A stretch of 64,000 nt of DNA, taken from positions 11,718,001-11,782,000 of the forward strand of contig OZ176050.1 of NCBI GenBank assembly GCA_964247055.1, given 5' to 3'. Shown here in pieces: positions 24,969-43,639 of this stretch. The stretch is from Paragordius varius. Its lineage: Eukaryota; Nematomorpha. A program made the translations under genes and the position numbers. The notes beneath the pieces are model-generated. The model ran no database searches. It had not been told where the DNA came from and saw only the letters and a list, made by a program, of their open reading frames with translations. Numbering within the stretch: position 1 is the first letter of the stretch; the number at the start of each line of letters is the position of its first letter.

Positions 24969-25495
24969 AACATTTGCACTTCAAGAGTGTGTTTTAACCC
25001 TTCAAGTTTGTCCTTGAACCCTTAAAGTTGGTCCTTTGACTTTTTTGTTTTGAATTTAACTTTTATCAATCAAATCGTCATTCATCTATTTTATAGTGTT
25101 TAACCTATTTTCTATAATGTAACATAAATTTTAAATTAATATCAACTTTTAATCATTCAGAAACCTTATCTTTAATTTCCTAAAATTATTATGGATATTT
25201 ATAAGATTTCACGTGATTAAAAAATATATAAGTGTTGTGGGTTATTATTTATAATTCTTCATTGAAAACATTCAAGAGTTAATGATTTTGCTAAATAGGA
25301 AAAAAATTAGTTTGAAACAAAAAAAGTTGTTTAAATAAAAAATTTTATTTTTAATGAATAAATATATAATAAATAAAGAAAATTAGGTTAAAAAATAATA
25401 AAATAAAAAAAATAATGCATATATTATGGTTAAATTTAAGCTTAAAAAATTTAAGGACCAACTTGAAGTGTTCAAGGACACTCAAGTGCAAATGG
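24969..25495. mobile_element. MITE with 21-bp terminal repeats, copy 2
   Basis: It begins ACATTTGCACTTCAAGAGTG and ends CACTCAAGTGCAAATGG before TA. Internal sequence (TTGACTTTTTTGTTTTG...) matches 7255-7915. It has fewer 21-bp units: about three at the left and one or two at the right. Confidence 0.7.
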
Positions 25496-25677
25496 TATAC
25501 TTATGCATGCATTGTTTTTAAAGAATCGGGTTGAAAATTTTTTAATATTTATATTTTTAACATAAGTGACTTTGAGTTTTACTTCAATAAATGAATATTG
25601 TATTGGGTGTTTATTTTTTTGTTGCCTTAATCAATAAATTTTTGTTGTAAAATTTCAAAATATTTCCCGCATAATTT

Positions 25678-25838
25678 GGTAAAAAAATGGTACATTCATA
25701 AGCAAAAGACTTGACTTATTTTTTAATCGTCGATTTTCAAGTGTACACTTAATGGTTTAAATAAACTTGCTCAACTTGCCACGCTTGGTTTACAAGTCAA
25801 ATGCGATTTTTATCATCCCACCCAAAGGTTTTGCTTAA
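25678..25838. repeat. Partial copy of the 49246-50232 repeat
   Basis: ACATTCATAAGCAAAAGACT, CAAGTGTACACTTA and CTCAACTTGCCACGCTTGG are shared in order with the right end of the element at 49246-50232, including the terminal ATCCCACCC. Confidence 0.65.
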
Positions 25839-26149
25839 AACTTTGGGGATGTTTCTTAATATAACACAATATTTATTTAACATATATTTAAAGACAAGAA
25901 CTATTTTAAATCAAAGATGATAGATATGTTTAGCATCATCGAATTATATGGAAAAAGTGTTTTTTTGATCTTAAAGGGTTTTTATAGTGTTTCCCACTTG
26001 CCTAAAAATAGGATGAAGTAAGCTTCATCAAAACTTTGTTAACAATTAAATTTTTTAAAAAGTATGCATTTTTAAAAAAAAAATTTTTGTTAAAAATTCC
26101 CTTATATTAAATTTATCGCACAATTCCGGCATTTTTGCGTTGATTTTAA

Positions 26150-26651
26150 CACTTCCATTCAAATTGGGGCATCTAAATAGAACTAGATTTAATTTAATAT
26201 TTTTTAACAACAGAAGGAAACGGTCCCAATTTAAATTTATGCTTTTATCCTAATAAAAATTATACAAATAAGCTAAATCTAAATAAAACTTGGTTATGGA
26301 AAAAAAGTTCCATGTCAAACTACTTCGACGCCATTTTTATTTTGCAAAATATTTGCTATCGTGTTCATACTAAAGGTATAATTAAAGCTAATTCTTTTTT
26401 AAATATAGCGTTTTTGTATTTTTTTCCAATTTAGCCATACCTTTGGGTTTTACCCTAAATAAATTAATATCAAGTATTTTTGAATAAAGATTTTTATATA
26501 TTCGGTTTATTAATGTTATATAAGTGCAAAATTTTGCCATGGCTTTGATTCCCTCCATATTTTATAAAGTATTTAATTTTAAATAGGCCCGGGGTATCCA
26601 ATTACCCCAATTTGAATGGAAGGACTTAAATGAATATGTTGTATCTAAGTG
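26150..26651 (+). mobile_element. piggyBac-type MITE, copy 2
   Basis: The ends are CACTTCCATTCAAATTGGGG and TCTAAGTG, with TTAA at both flanks (26146-26149, 26652-26655). A TTAA target duplication with CACTT ends is characteristic of piggyBac-superfamily elements. It is 502 bp and has no coding capacity. Confidence 0.8.
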
Positions 26652-26689
26652 TTAAGAGAAGTAGCTAATAACGGAAAACACATCTAAAA

Positions 26690-26880
26690 ATTAAAAATTT
26701 TCAAAATGTTTTGCTTTATGTAGTTTATAATATAATGAGTTATTTTTTGGAATGAAGCCTCTATCTTTCACAAAAATTTTTTAAAAAATATGCGCAAGTT
26801 TTGTCATTTTCAGATTTAGAGCCCTTACCACAAAAATGTAAGTACTTTCTTAAATTTGTGTGAGGCCCAAAACTAGACTA
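26690..26880. repeat. Dispersed repeat fragment (TTACCACAAAA family)
   Basis: Contains TTCAGATTTAGAGCCCTTAC, CACAAAAATGTAAGTA and GTGAGGCCC. Related tracts lie at about 39590-39840, 40190-40400 and 48730-49050. The ends are not resolved. Confidence 0.5.
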
Positions 26881-26926
26881 TAATTTCTAATATATTCTAT
26901 TAGTATATATATATATATATATATCC

Positions 26927-27033
26927 AGGTATCCAGAAAAGGGTGTGACAGGCTTACTTCTTACCGTCACTGTCCGCACAGGACGACCCTTACCGCCTTC
27001 CTACGCTTTTACGCGCCTCAGGGCAGGGGGAAT
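26927..27033. other. GC-rich patch between TA microsatellites
   Basis: About 107 bases are markedly GC-richer than the surroundings (CGCACAGGACGACCC, TTACGCGCCTCAGGGCAGGG) and lie between two (TA)n runs. It could be the remnant of a retroelement or SINE, or a 5' regulatory region for NDUFAF1, whose start is 66 bases on. No open frame is evident. Confidence 0.4.
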
Positions 27034-27098
27034 ATATATATCAGGTTTTTGAAGCAGTGTTACTCACCATGTGAAATTGCTTGTTTTTTAAAAAACAT

Positions 27099-29275
27099 AT
27101 GCAATTAAAAAACCTGAATTTTGTACTGCGTCAATTTCAACCTATATTTTATCAGACACAAAGAAATATCGATGTTATAAGTCCACCCCCTCAACATAAT
27201 AATCCAGATATTAAGAAGCGAATATTTGCTGTAAAGAGTTTGCCTGAACATCTAAAATTATGGAAAGACGAATTGGAAAAGAGATTTGCCAAATCATTCG
27301 AATTTTTATCTGATAAACATGGAAACACAGATATTATATATGATTTTAAAAATGATGATAGTTTGAAACATTGGATGACTAAATCTGATATGGATTTTGA
27401 TGGAGGTTATTCAATGTGCAATTTGATACGAACTCCTAATAAAACAGGGCTTTTTTATGGTTACACTAATACTACTATTCCCAAAGATGGAAGATTTAAA
27501 TATGCTGGTTTTTGTACCATGAAAACTGTCCATCGTATAGTATAATTTAATTTTTATATTCTTTCGATATATTAATGTATACTGTTACAACTTATTTGAT
27601 TTGTAGAGATCACTCTATCGAGATAACCCTTTAAATATTACCTATGGTTCCCATTTTGTGTTAAGAGTACGAGGAGATGGGAGAATGTACAGTTTTCATG
27701 TCTGTACTCCTGGTTATTTTGACACTATGCGCCATGATCAATATGTTTACCCTATTTGTACAAGGGGCGGTCCCTATTGGCATTTGATAAAGGTTTATTT
27801 TTAACCATATATAAATTTTAATAGTTTTACTTTTGATTTACTCTTCTTTAAATAAAATCTATTTGAAAAATTACAAAACTTTTACCATTGTAATATGAGT
27901 TCATTGAAAAGGTTGTCCCAAAAGGAACCTCCCTTGTATTTGTTTTCTCCATAAAGTTCTATTATGAGCTAGGTTTATATCTAATTTGTGTTGAGCTACA
28001 TCCTCTAGAATTGTTTGCAAGTATGTATTATGGGGTCTGCCCGCTTTAGGTGCGGCATTTTGTTATGTATGGTTTTAAGTATTTAGGACGGATCTCTACG
28101 ATATATGTGACTCGCCCATCTTAGCTTATCCATTTGGATGATATCGGCTATTAATTTTATTTTTAGCACAGTGTGGGGGTCATGGTTCGTTGTGTAATTA
28201 TTGCTTGGGATCGTTCAAATAAAATTATATTTAAATTCTTGATTGAAGTAATTTTTAAGTTTTCAAAATATAAATGGATAAACCCTCATTCAAAATTAAA
28301 AGAATTTTTTAATCAATTTAACTATAACTATTATTGTTTTATTGATATATATTCAATATCTAATGGTCTGTTAACACCTCGATTTAAATTGAGAATACTC
28401 AGACTATATTTAAGTTGATATTTTAAAAAACTACAGAAAGAAACGGTACCAATTTGAATTTATGCTTCTATTCTAATAAATTATATAAATATGCCAAAAT
28501 ATCTAAATAATATTTTGTTTTGAAAAAAAAGCTAAATTAAACTTCGACGCCTTTTTTTATTTAACATTTTTGCAAATATCGTTTATTTAATTATAAAGCT
28601 AATTTTTTATTTATATCTCATTTAAATAGAAACAAAAGTGGTTTATTTTTGTATTATTTAAATTTAGCTAATTTAGACATGTCATGTTTTTACCTTTAGT
28701 TTTACCTTAAAATAAACAATATGAAATATTTTTGAATGAATTTTTGTATTTCGGTTCATTAATGTTATATAAGTGCAACCTTTTTCAATTCATTCTATTA
28801 TTTTTTGAAGTCTTTAATTTTAAACAAGCCTGGGGTATCCTACGACTCCAATTTGAATAGAAGGACTGAAATGAATGTGTTGTATTCAAGTGTTAAAACA
28901 TTTTTATATAAATTATATTTTTTTAAGAAAATCGGGTTTGAGTTAAATATATAGAACTAAATCTTAACAAATATCATGAATTTAATTAATCCCGCTTATA
29001 TTATTTATTGCAATACTTTTTTATATCTTACATATTACATGTATGTATAGATTCCCTTTTCCAAATTAGCATTTTCATACAAGGGACGTATACAGGATCG
29101 CCAAGAGCGCATAAATAATTTTAGCCCTCAAGCTTTTATCATTAACGTAAATGATGGTGTTGATGGACCATTTAAGCTGGAAATTGATTATATAGCCATG
29201 TATCATGATGCCTATCACACTGAAGAATTCGCTTATGAAACTTACCGGGTTCCAGTTGAAGCTGGATTTTCATAA
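27099..29275 (+). CDS. NDUFAF1: Complex I intermediate-associated protein 30 (NDUFAF1)
   Basis: This is an assembly factor for mitochondrial NADH:ubiquinone oxidoreductase, acting in the matrix on the membrane-arm intermediates. Three exons, 27099-27539, 27607-27792 and 29051-29275, join in phase 0 to give 283 residues (human about 327). The first ATG in frame, at 27099, is chosen. The N-terminus is basic and lacks acids at first (LRQFQPIFYQTQRN), fitting a mitochondrial presequence. The CIA30 domain starts near residue 87 (DFKNDDSLKHWMTKSDMDF). Highly conserved blocks follow: LRVRGDGR, RGGPYW, IPFSKLAFSYKGRIQD, DGPFKLEIDYIA and HTEEFAYE. The second intron carries a piggyBac-type MITE. The gene is convergent with the PAK gene, with stop codons about 630 bases apart. 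Confidence 0.95.
28375..28892 (+). mobile_element. piggyBac-type MITE, copy 3, in NDUFAF1 intron 2
   Basis: The ends are CACCTCGATTTAAATTG and ATTCAAGTG, with TTAA at 28371-28374 and 28893-28896. Same orientation as copies 1 and 2. Confidence 0.8.
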
Positions 29276-29907
29276 TGAGTTATTTCCGAAGAATAGCCTT
29301 AAATGATATTAGTCCATTTCAAAGCTTAGCGCAAAAATAAGGTGTTAGTCGCATGTCTGATAATAAATTGAAAGACTTCATATAAGAACCAAATAGTTTA
29401 TTGTTTTATAATGTTGTATGTTTATAAAACCCTTAATTTACATCACAATCAAATTATATAAAAATTTAATTTATTATCGCTATATATTGGGTAGAAAAAA
29501 TGAAGTGATAAAAATGTAGAAAAAAATAATCTATAAAATATTTTTTATCCAAATAAATAAGTAAGACATATAGTTTATGTATAATTTTTGTAAAAAAATT
29601 TGTTGATATTAAAAAAGGACACTATGTTAGGAATGTAATTTATCATATTACATTAATATAATTCTAGATAAAAATTAATGAATAAAGCAACATATACAAT
29701 TAAATGCATAAATTTTTGGCAATTTTATTATTTTAGTTTTAAAAAAGATCTAAAACGTAATAGAGTATGTTAAGACAATTTATAAATGCGTTTTCTAAAT
29801 TTTGATTTTCGTGCACACTTGTTGCTAAAACAAAATGACATTGTATGATTTAAATGCAAACATTCTAATGTTCCAAAAAAGATTTTACAGTCTGACAATC
29901 CAAAAAA

Positions 29908-36763
<6,856 letters not shown>

Positions 36764-37379
36764 TTTTGTTCAAAATATATATTTGGATCCGTAAAAAAAT
36801 GTATTGTTAAATAAAATTTAGGGAATAATTATCATGAGAAGAGTATCATTGTGTAAGTTAAGATTATCCGAGCCAGCACGTAACCACTATAAAAATAAAA
36901 TAGATAATATATACAAAACTATGCAAAGTTTTTTAAAATAGGAAAAAATATAGCTGGTTTCAATTTTATTTTAATGATTCGTTGTTTGTTATGCAGAACA
37001 ATAAGAGGTTTGAAAAATAACCACAAAAGAAAAGAAATTCCAATGCATATTGCAATAAAATAAGAAAATTGCATTTAGGATGTTAAAGCATTGAAATTTA
37101 AAAGGGATTTTCGATAATTTAATTTGAGTACCAATTAGAGTATTAAAAATTGGAAAATTAATATATTATTATAATTACATAATTAAAAAAATTAAAAAAT
37201 ATTGGGAATCATTTTAACTTAAAATTAAAAATATTTAAAATATAAAAATAATATACAAATAATCAATCTATTTCAAAAAAATAATTAATTATATCAATCA
37301 ATGTAGGATTTTTTTTAAAAAAAAGATTGATTAGGTTACCTGAAACATATGGAGAATAATGAGGTAAAATGCAATTTAA

Positions 37380-37962
37380 CACTTGGATACAACACACTCA
37401 TTTTAATCCTTCGATTCAAATTGGGGTAGTTGGATACCCCAGGCCTGTTTAAAATCAAATATTTAAAAAAGTATGAAAGAAATCGAAACCATGACAAAAT
37501 TTTGCACTTATATAACATTAATAAACCGAAATATATAAAAAATTTAATTCAAAAATACTTAATATTACTTATTTTAAGCTAAAACCGAAAGGTAAAAATT
37601 TCGTCAACGTGACATGTGTCAAATTTTAAAATTAAAAAATAATACAAAATTAACCGCTTTTTCTATTTCTATCAATGTTATATGTAATTTATTTAAAAAA
37701 TTAGCTTTAGTTTAACCCTTAAAATATAATGAAAACGATATTTTGTAAAAATTTTGTAAAATAAAAATGGCGTCGAAGTAGTTTGAGATGGAACTTTTTT
37801 TTCAAAACAAAATTTTATCAAGCTATTTTGGCATATTGATATAATTTTTATCAGGATAGAAGCATAAATTTAAATTGGGACCGTTTTGTTCAATACTTTT
37901 TTAAAAATATTAATTTAAATTTAGTCTGGGGTATTTAGATACCCCAATTTGAATCGAAGTGT
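37380..37962 (-). mobile_element. piggyBac-type MITE, copy 4
   Basis: The ends are CACTTGGATACAACACACTC and ATCGAAGTG, flanked by TTAA at 37376-37379 and 37963-37966. Both sub-ends form hairpins (GGGGTAGTTGGATACCCC and GGGGTATTTAGATACCCC). It is inverted relative to copies 1-3. Confidence 0.85.
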
Positions 37963-38993
37963 TAACTAAATTGTTTATTTATTTTTAATAATATGGAAAA
38001 TATTTTTAGCAATCGAATCTAATTATTTTGTCACATATTCTGCAATTATTATTTTGATATTAAATGCAAAATTAAGTTGGGTGGGTAAATTTAGCAGTAC
38101 ATGGTGCCTTTGGGACCCTCAGGATGTGAGAAAGTTTTTTGCAATCAAAAATCTCGAGGTTTCGCGATACTTTTTAATATATGCTAGATTTTGACATCAT
38201 ATTTTGAAAAAATGGCATACTTTGTGCCAAAAAAAATTTTTACGAATTTTAAGCGTACTTTATACTATTTTGGCTCAAACGTGTACACAATTTCTATAAC
38301 CAAATATATCAATCTCATGGTGTTTTTGCTTTTGGGGCTGACAAGTGATTTAAAAAAGATATTAACACTCTTGAGATTAGTGCTCCTTATCAGAAAATGG
38401 CAAAAGTTGAGCATATTTTTTTGTGGTAGGCTAAATGCTTTATTCCAAAAAAATTTTAAAAAGCAATACAATATTTTGATATATAAATTTTTTGATGTGG
38501 ACTCCGAAAGTCCCAATTTTTTAACTCTTTAAAATAGGCTAGTTAACTTAAATAAAACGAAAAAATGCAGAGCTTGGGCGATAATAATATTTATTATATG
38601 CTAATTTTGGATTTATTAAAATATACCTAATAATCGATATTTTTTTCAAAAATATAATTTTATTAAAATTGGAATCATACTTTATACTTGAAGCATATGG
38701 AAACGGTAAAAACGATTTTGGACATTGTTACATTTTTCTATTACTTCATAATTTAATTTAAAATTTTGGTGATTTTTTGTAAAAAAAACACAAATTTAAT
38801 TTAACATAAACTTGAAGACAAACGATTATTTCAATCGAAATTCTGTCGTAATAGATATGTCACCATTAAATTATACAGATAATTGTTTTTATAATGCCTT
38901 ATAGTGTTTTTATACCGTTTCCATAATGTCTCAAAATAGCGGAAAGAATGTTTCGACAAAACTTTGCTTTGAAAAAAGTATTATTGTTGATAT

Positions 38994-39531
38994 CACTTTG
39001 ATTCTCTAAATAGTCCTGACTTTTTGAGTTAGGATTTTAAAAAATTACTGAAGGAAACGGTCTCAACTTAAATTTATGCTTCTATTCTAATAAAAATTAT
39101 ATATATATGCCAAAATATTAAAATAAAATTTTATTTTGAAAAAAAAGTTCCCAAACTACTTCGACTGCATTTTTAATTTAAAATTTTGCAAAATATCGTC
39201 TTCATTTAATTTTAAGGGTTAAATTAAAGCTAATTTTTTATTTAAATAACATCTAACAAGGATAGAAATAGAAAAAGTGGCTTAGTTTGCATCATTTTTT
39301 AATTTATCCAATGCACAATGTCACTTTGATTAAATTTTTACCTTTAGGATCCAGTATTTTTGAATAATGTTTTTTATGTATTCCGGTTTATTAATGTTAT
39401 ATAACAAGAATAAGCCATGGTTTCGATTCCTTCCATATTTTTTAGAGAATTTAATTTTAAACAGGCCTGGGTTATTTAACTACCCCCCGATTTGAATCGA
39501 AGGACTAAAATGAATTTGTTGTGTCCAAGTG
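38994..39531 (+). mobile_element. piggyBac-type MITE, copy 5
   Basis: The right end GTCCAAGTG precedes TTAA (39532-39535). The left end CACTTTGATTC has lost the TTAA flank and part of the hairpin. The internal block TTTATGCTTCTATTCTAATA matches the family. Confidence 0.7.
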
Positions 39532-39589
39532 TTAAAACTTTTATCGCGCAGGCTCTGCATTTTTACCTTTTAAAAAAATTAGCTCATTT

Positions 39590-40400
39590 TAGAAGAGTGA
39601 AAAAAGTTGTGATTTTCGGACAATACTTTGTTGCTTTTTATAGATAGTTTATAAATAAATCTTAGTGATAATTTTTAGGATGAAGTATTTAGCTTTCTCC
39701 AAAATTTTAATTAAAAAAATATGCAATTTTGCTATTTTCAGATATGGAGAACTTGCCACAAAAGTGTAATTATCTTTCTTGAAACAGTTGTGAGCCCTTA
39801 AAACAAAAGTTTTATCAAATTCCTGATACATTTTGCCATTAGAATATATTTATTTCATCAAGATTTTTTACACACCCCAGTTTTGTATGCTGTGTAATTG
39901 AAACGGTATTAAAACACCTCTTTGAGATACTATAAGACTTTTTTATGAAGGATGGTAGACATTTCTATATTTCTAAATTAAATAAAATATTCGTTCGTCT
40001 TCAAATATTTGAATACAGATTGTTTTAAAAATTCATCTACACATAAAAGCAAACAAATCTTTAACCGAGTTTTAGGTGGTTTATATGCTCAGCATCATAG
40101 AATTGTTTAAAAAAGAATTTTAAAGCAAAATATCCTTATTTTGAAACCTGTTTTTTGATGTAAAATTTTAGCATAAGATTTTATAAATATATTGTTCTTT
40201 TTATATGTAATTTATAATATATATTTTAGTGCTGTTTTTTTGGTAGGAAGCATATCACCAAAAAATTATTTTGTCATTTCTTATATGGAGTAATTACAAA
40301 AGTGTTAATAATTTTTTTAAATCACTTGTACGAACCAAAATAAAAAGTTTCATAATAATTCTGATACATTTTCTCATCAGAATATATTTTGCACCTGATA
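39590..40400. repeat. Two dispersed repeat fragments (TTACCACAAAA family)
   Basis: 39720-39800 (TTTCAGATATGGAGAACTTG, CACAAAAGTGTAATTATC) and 40285-40360 (CTTATATGGAGTAATTAC, AAAAGTGTTAATAAT) resemble each other as well as 26690-26880 and 48730-49050. Confidence 0.45.
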
Positions 40401-40627
40401 CATTTGAAGGTAAATAAATCGCTAATGTAATTATATTATGGTCTCAAGTAGAATAAGTAAAGCTTTTGTGCTTATGATTATTTTCCACCGCAGTTTCCCT
40501 AAGAATTACTTTTAAATTTTAGTGTTAACTTTATATTTTTACGTTAAAACCTAAATATTTTTATATGAATACTATAAGAATTTTAAGCAAAAAACTTATG
40601 AAAAAACCATTTAGTGTACGTATAATA

Positions 40628-40840
40628 CAGTCATGTGTCCTTTATTTTCAAAAATTTATTTTTTTTCGTTAAATAATATTTGGTAAGGAATGGAAAAAAC
40701 AAAAGCTATATGATAATTCTCTAATTTTTTTTGATAAATATGATATTGTTAATACCATAGAGCTCTTGTTTTTTCCATTCTTTAACAAATATTTATACCC
40801 ACTTAACGAAAATAATGATAAAATAAAGGATACATGACTG
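40628..40840. mobile_element. CAGTCATG MITE, whole
   Basis: A 213-bp near-palindrome with ends CAGTCATGTGTCCTTTATTT and AAATAAAGGATACATGACTG, flanked by TA. It also contains the inverted pair GTAAGGAATGGAAAAAACAA and TTGTTTTTTCCATTCTTTA. Confidence 0.85.
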
Positions 40841-41031
40841 TAAAAACCTAATATGTATATCTATAGAGAGTAAAACGATGTTAAAGTTACGAAATCCAAA
40901 GAGAATTTGCGCTTAATGCAAATATAGTACAAGTTATATTTATCTGTTTTAATATTGTTGGGGATATTATTTATATAATAATTACAGTAATAATTATCTA
41001 TTCAGGTATCGATCATATTTTTAACCCCTTC

Positions 41032-42459
41032 ATGTCGCACCCATTTTACGTATCAGAAGACGAGGAAGACGAACAAAACGGTGATTCATGGAAATTGAAC
41101 TCTAAAAAGAACTTTTTTGATGAATGTTATGAAAATGATAATACATTTAAAACAAAGATTGATGAAATTACCAGACTTCAGAATTCCGTTTTATCTGGAA
41201 CTAAATTTTGTAATCAAAGCGTAAATGACTCGGAAAAGATTGGATCACTTACATCCGAAGTTAAAATCTAATTAATTATGCAGGAATTATCACAACAACG
41301 TGAACAACTCAAAAGGATAGAGGGAAATATTGATAATCTAGATTCAAATCTCAACGTTGCTCAAAGGCAAATTAACTCTTTAAAAACCTTTTTTGGTTCC
41401 GTCTCAAATTATTTCTCTTCGTCCAAAAAAGGTATACCCTTGGATGCCACAACCAGAAAACCATCAATACAAGCCTCTAATTCAATTAATTCCAACTCAA
41501 TTAACAAAAATCAGTTTTTACAAGCATTAAATGCTCCATCCGCACATAATTCAGATTCTTCCCGAGATATTTTAACCAAACCTCTTGGCAAAAAACAGTT
41601 TGATGCCATATTTGATCAAGAAATAGGTAATATATACGTCGGAAAACTACAGTTATATATATATTTCAACAAAATTATTTATATTTTTAAAGCATTTCAT
41701 CGCTTTTATAATTAAATCTTGTTAGCATCACATAGCTCTAAAACAGGTGGTAAACATATTAACAGTAAAATTGGAATGCATTTATTAAAAATGTCTCCGC
41801 GAACGTAACGGTTTCACCAAGGAACATTTTACTTAAAAAAGTTTTGGTTTTATTCCATTTTGTTAATAGGTTAAACTTGTTTTTTGATGAAATGGTTTAG
41901 AATATCAATAGAAATCCTAATTTTACCATAAAATGTAAATATCCACAAAAATATATGTATTATATTACCTAACGAAAATTAACCTAATAAATAACTCTTA
42001 ATTGTTTTCATACCGTTAAAATCCCATTATAAGTTGATAAAGTTAAGTTATATTTTTTTAAAACGATTGAACATATTTTTTGAAGACTTCCGGGATTGCG
42101 ATTTTGATTTTCATTACGGTAAAAATATTTATTGACGTTCAAGTTATTGGGTTAACTAAATAAACTCTTTTTTTTTAATTTGATTTATTAACTTGAACGT
42201 GCTTTTTTAGAAGCAATGATCTAATGGTATTTCCTCCAAATTAAATGTTGAGAATTTTAATAATGACTATAAATTTTTAATCTTACTAGATGTTATGTCA
42301 CACGGAGTTAACCGCCTTAAAGATATGGCACTAAACATGGGCACCGAAATCGATAGTCAAAACTCTATGATTGATAATTACATTTATAAGATTGATAACA
42401 CAAACAATCGCATAACCGAACAAAATAAACAAATGAAAAAAATTTTGGGTGGAAAATAG
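41032..42459 (+). CDS. SNAP29: SNAP-29 family Qbc-SNARE
   Basis: This SNARE supplies two helices (Qb and Qc) to fusion complexes, classically autophagosome-lysosome and post-Golgi fusion. Three exons, 41032-41259, 41284-41626 and 42290-42459, join in phase to 246 residues. The acidic N-terminus (YVSEDEEDEQ) resembles that of other SNAP-29 proteins. The first SNARE motif spans residues about 48-116; SEKIGSLTSEELSQQR aligns without gaps with SEKVGVASSEELARQR, which I recall from human SNAP29. NSLKTFFGSVSNYF matches the conserved end of that motif. The second motif is at residues about 190-246 (GVNRLKDMALNMGTEI, ending MKKILGGK). No cysteine palmitoylation cluster is present, as usual for SNAP-29. 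The first intron is only 24 nt. No signal for alternative starts is seen. Confidence 0.95.
41260..41283 (+). other. Apparent 24-nt spliceosomal intron in SNAP29
   Basis: It begins GTTAAAATC and ends ATTATGCAG, and contains an in-frame TAA. Removing it joins TSE to ELSQQ in exact register with the SNARE heptads of SNAP-29 homologues. A 63-nt alternative (donor at 41221) would delete conserved residues SEKIG...SE. All other introns I mapped here are 60 nt or longer. Confidence 0.6.
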
Positions 42460-42572
42460 TAAGCAAAATTGCACACAACACAATAAAGACAACATCAAAT
42501 TTTTCGAAAAAACGTTTGCGTGACAAGAATTTGTTTTTAAAGGGCATTTGTATCACCTACGTATTCCGATCG

Positions 42573-42593
42573 CCCCCCCCCCCCCCCCCCCCC
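42573..42593. repeat. Homopolymer of 21 C
   Basis: Striking in DNA this AT-rich. The complementary strand is a run of 21 G that could form a quadruplex. It lies 114 bases after the SNAP29 stop, perhaps within its 3' UTR. The true length may be uncertain because long homopolymers are error-prone in sequencing. Confidence 0.9.
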
Positions 42594-43639
42594 ATTGTAT
42601 TTCATTATTCTCCACGAATTGTACATTTGATGCTCCTTTTCTGTATTAATATTTTAATTGCTTGCGTGAGATGAGATTTAATATTACTCAAATCCAAACA
42701 ATACCAAGTTTTTTTATTTTGTTATATGTATATGGCTTGGAAAATCGATGTATTTTACATAATATAAACCTATAAAATGTTTTTAATGCTTTTAACCCTT
42801 CACTATACTATATTTAATTTATTTATTAATAAATATCTACCTGATTGCAACAAATTCATAATTTACTGTATTTATAGTTATTAAAATATATTAACTAGGT
42901 TTTCAAAAATAAAACATTTCCCTGTTTTCGCTCGAAAACGTGTTAATATAATTTTTACATCATATACGCATGAATAATAGACAAAATAAAATAACCTACC
43001 TGCCCTTTTCCAAACTTTATTTTTAGCATTAGTTAATGAGAACGATTCATTAACTATGACACATAGAAAAATATTTAGTAATTCAAATGGTACGTTTGAT
43101 TTTGTGATTTACTAGTCATTTAGGGAAGACTAAAATTACTCAGCCGTGCTATGTTACATGCTTTTTGGTAAAAGCCAAATGTATTAAACCAGATCAAATT
43201 GTGACATAGTATACAGTATGAGTAATTAGTTTTTTTTTAATTAATACCATATAACAAATATATCAAAGAGAAACATTGTTGGTTTCTATTTTTTGGCTCA
43301 ATAATAGTGTTCACTGTATCAGCTATCTGGCATTACATAATGAAAGCTGTATATAGTTACTCACACTGACTACCCGTGTAATTAAATTTATTTTTTTTAT
43401 ATGTCCTAATATTTCTAATTTATAAACATGTTTAAATATGTTTTGAAACAAATACAAAGTTTTATTGCGTTATAAAAATATATATTATTCTAAATTTTAT
43501 GAAACAATCTTTTTTTTTGAAAAAGGGCATTCTTATCATTAAAAATAGTTTGTAGTGTTTTTATATTTTAAAAAGACATGTTTTACCTTTTTTCGTATCT
43601 TTTATGATGACTAACCGTTGGGCTCGTATGTGAGGTGAA

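Larger units (their letters stand above)
14795..24970 (+). repeat. Segmental duplication, copy B
   Basis: This is the counterpart of 2860-6160, enlarged about threefold by insertions absent from copy A: a MITE carrying a Ty3/gypsy element (15560-20415), a piggyBac-type MITE (about 20598-21055) and a Penelope-like pair (about 24064-24908). Copy B in turn lacks the MITE at 4929-5217. Exons and two older MITEs are shared. Confidence 0.85.
25496..27098. other. Intergenic stretch before NDUFAF1
   Basis: It holds a partial repeat (25678-25838) related to 49246-50232, a piggyBac-type MITE (26150-26651), a dispersed repeat fragment (about 26690-26880) and a GC-rich patch (26927-27033). No gene is seen. 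Confidence 0.5.
36764..41031. other. Intergenic stretch between PAK and SNAP29
   Basis: It contains two piggyBac-type MITEs in opposite orientations (37380-37962, 38994-39531), dispersed repeat fragments (about 39590-39840 and 40190-40400) and a TA-flanked MITE (40628-40840). It must also hold the promoters of the two divergently transcribed genes, but I recognise no specific element. Confidence 0.5.

Noticed and set aside
38191-38532. A 113-residue open frame
   Set aside because: It is AT-rich sequence with no recognisable motif, no splice signals and an equally long frame on the other strand.
41221-41283. A 63-nt intron in SNAP29 using the GTAAAT donor
   Set aside because: The donor is better, but this would remove the conserved SEKIG...TSE part of the SNARE helix that matches homologues without gaps.
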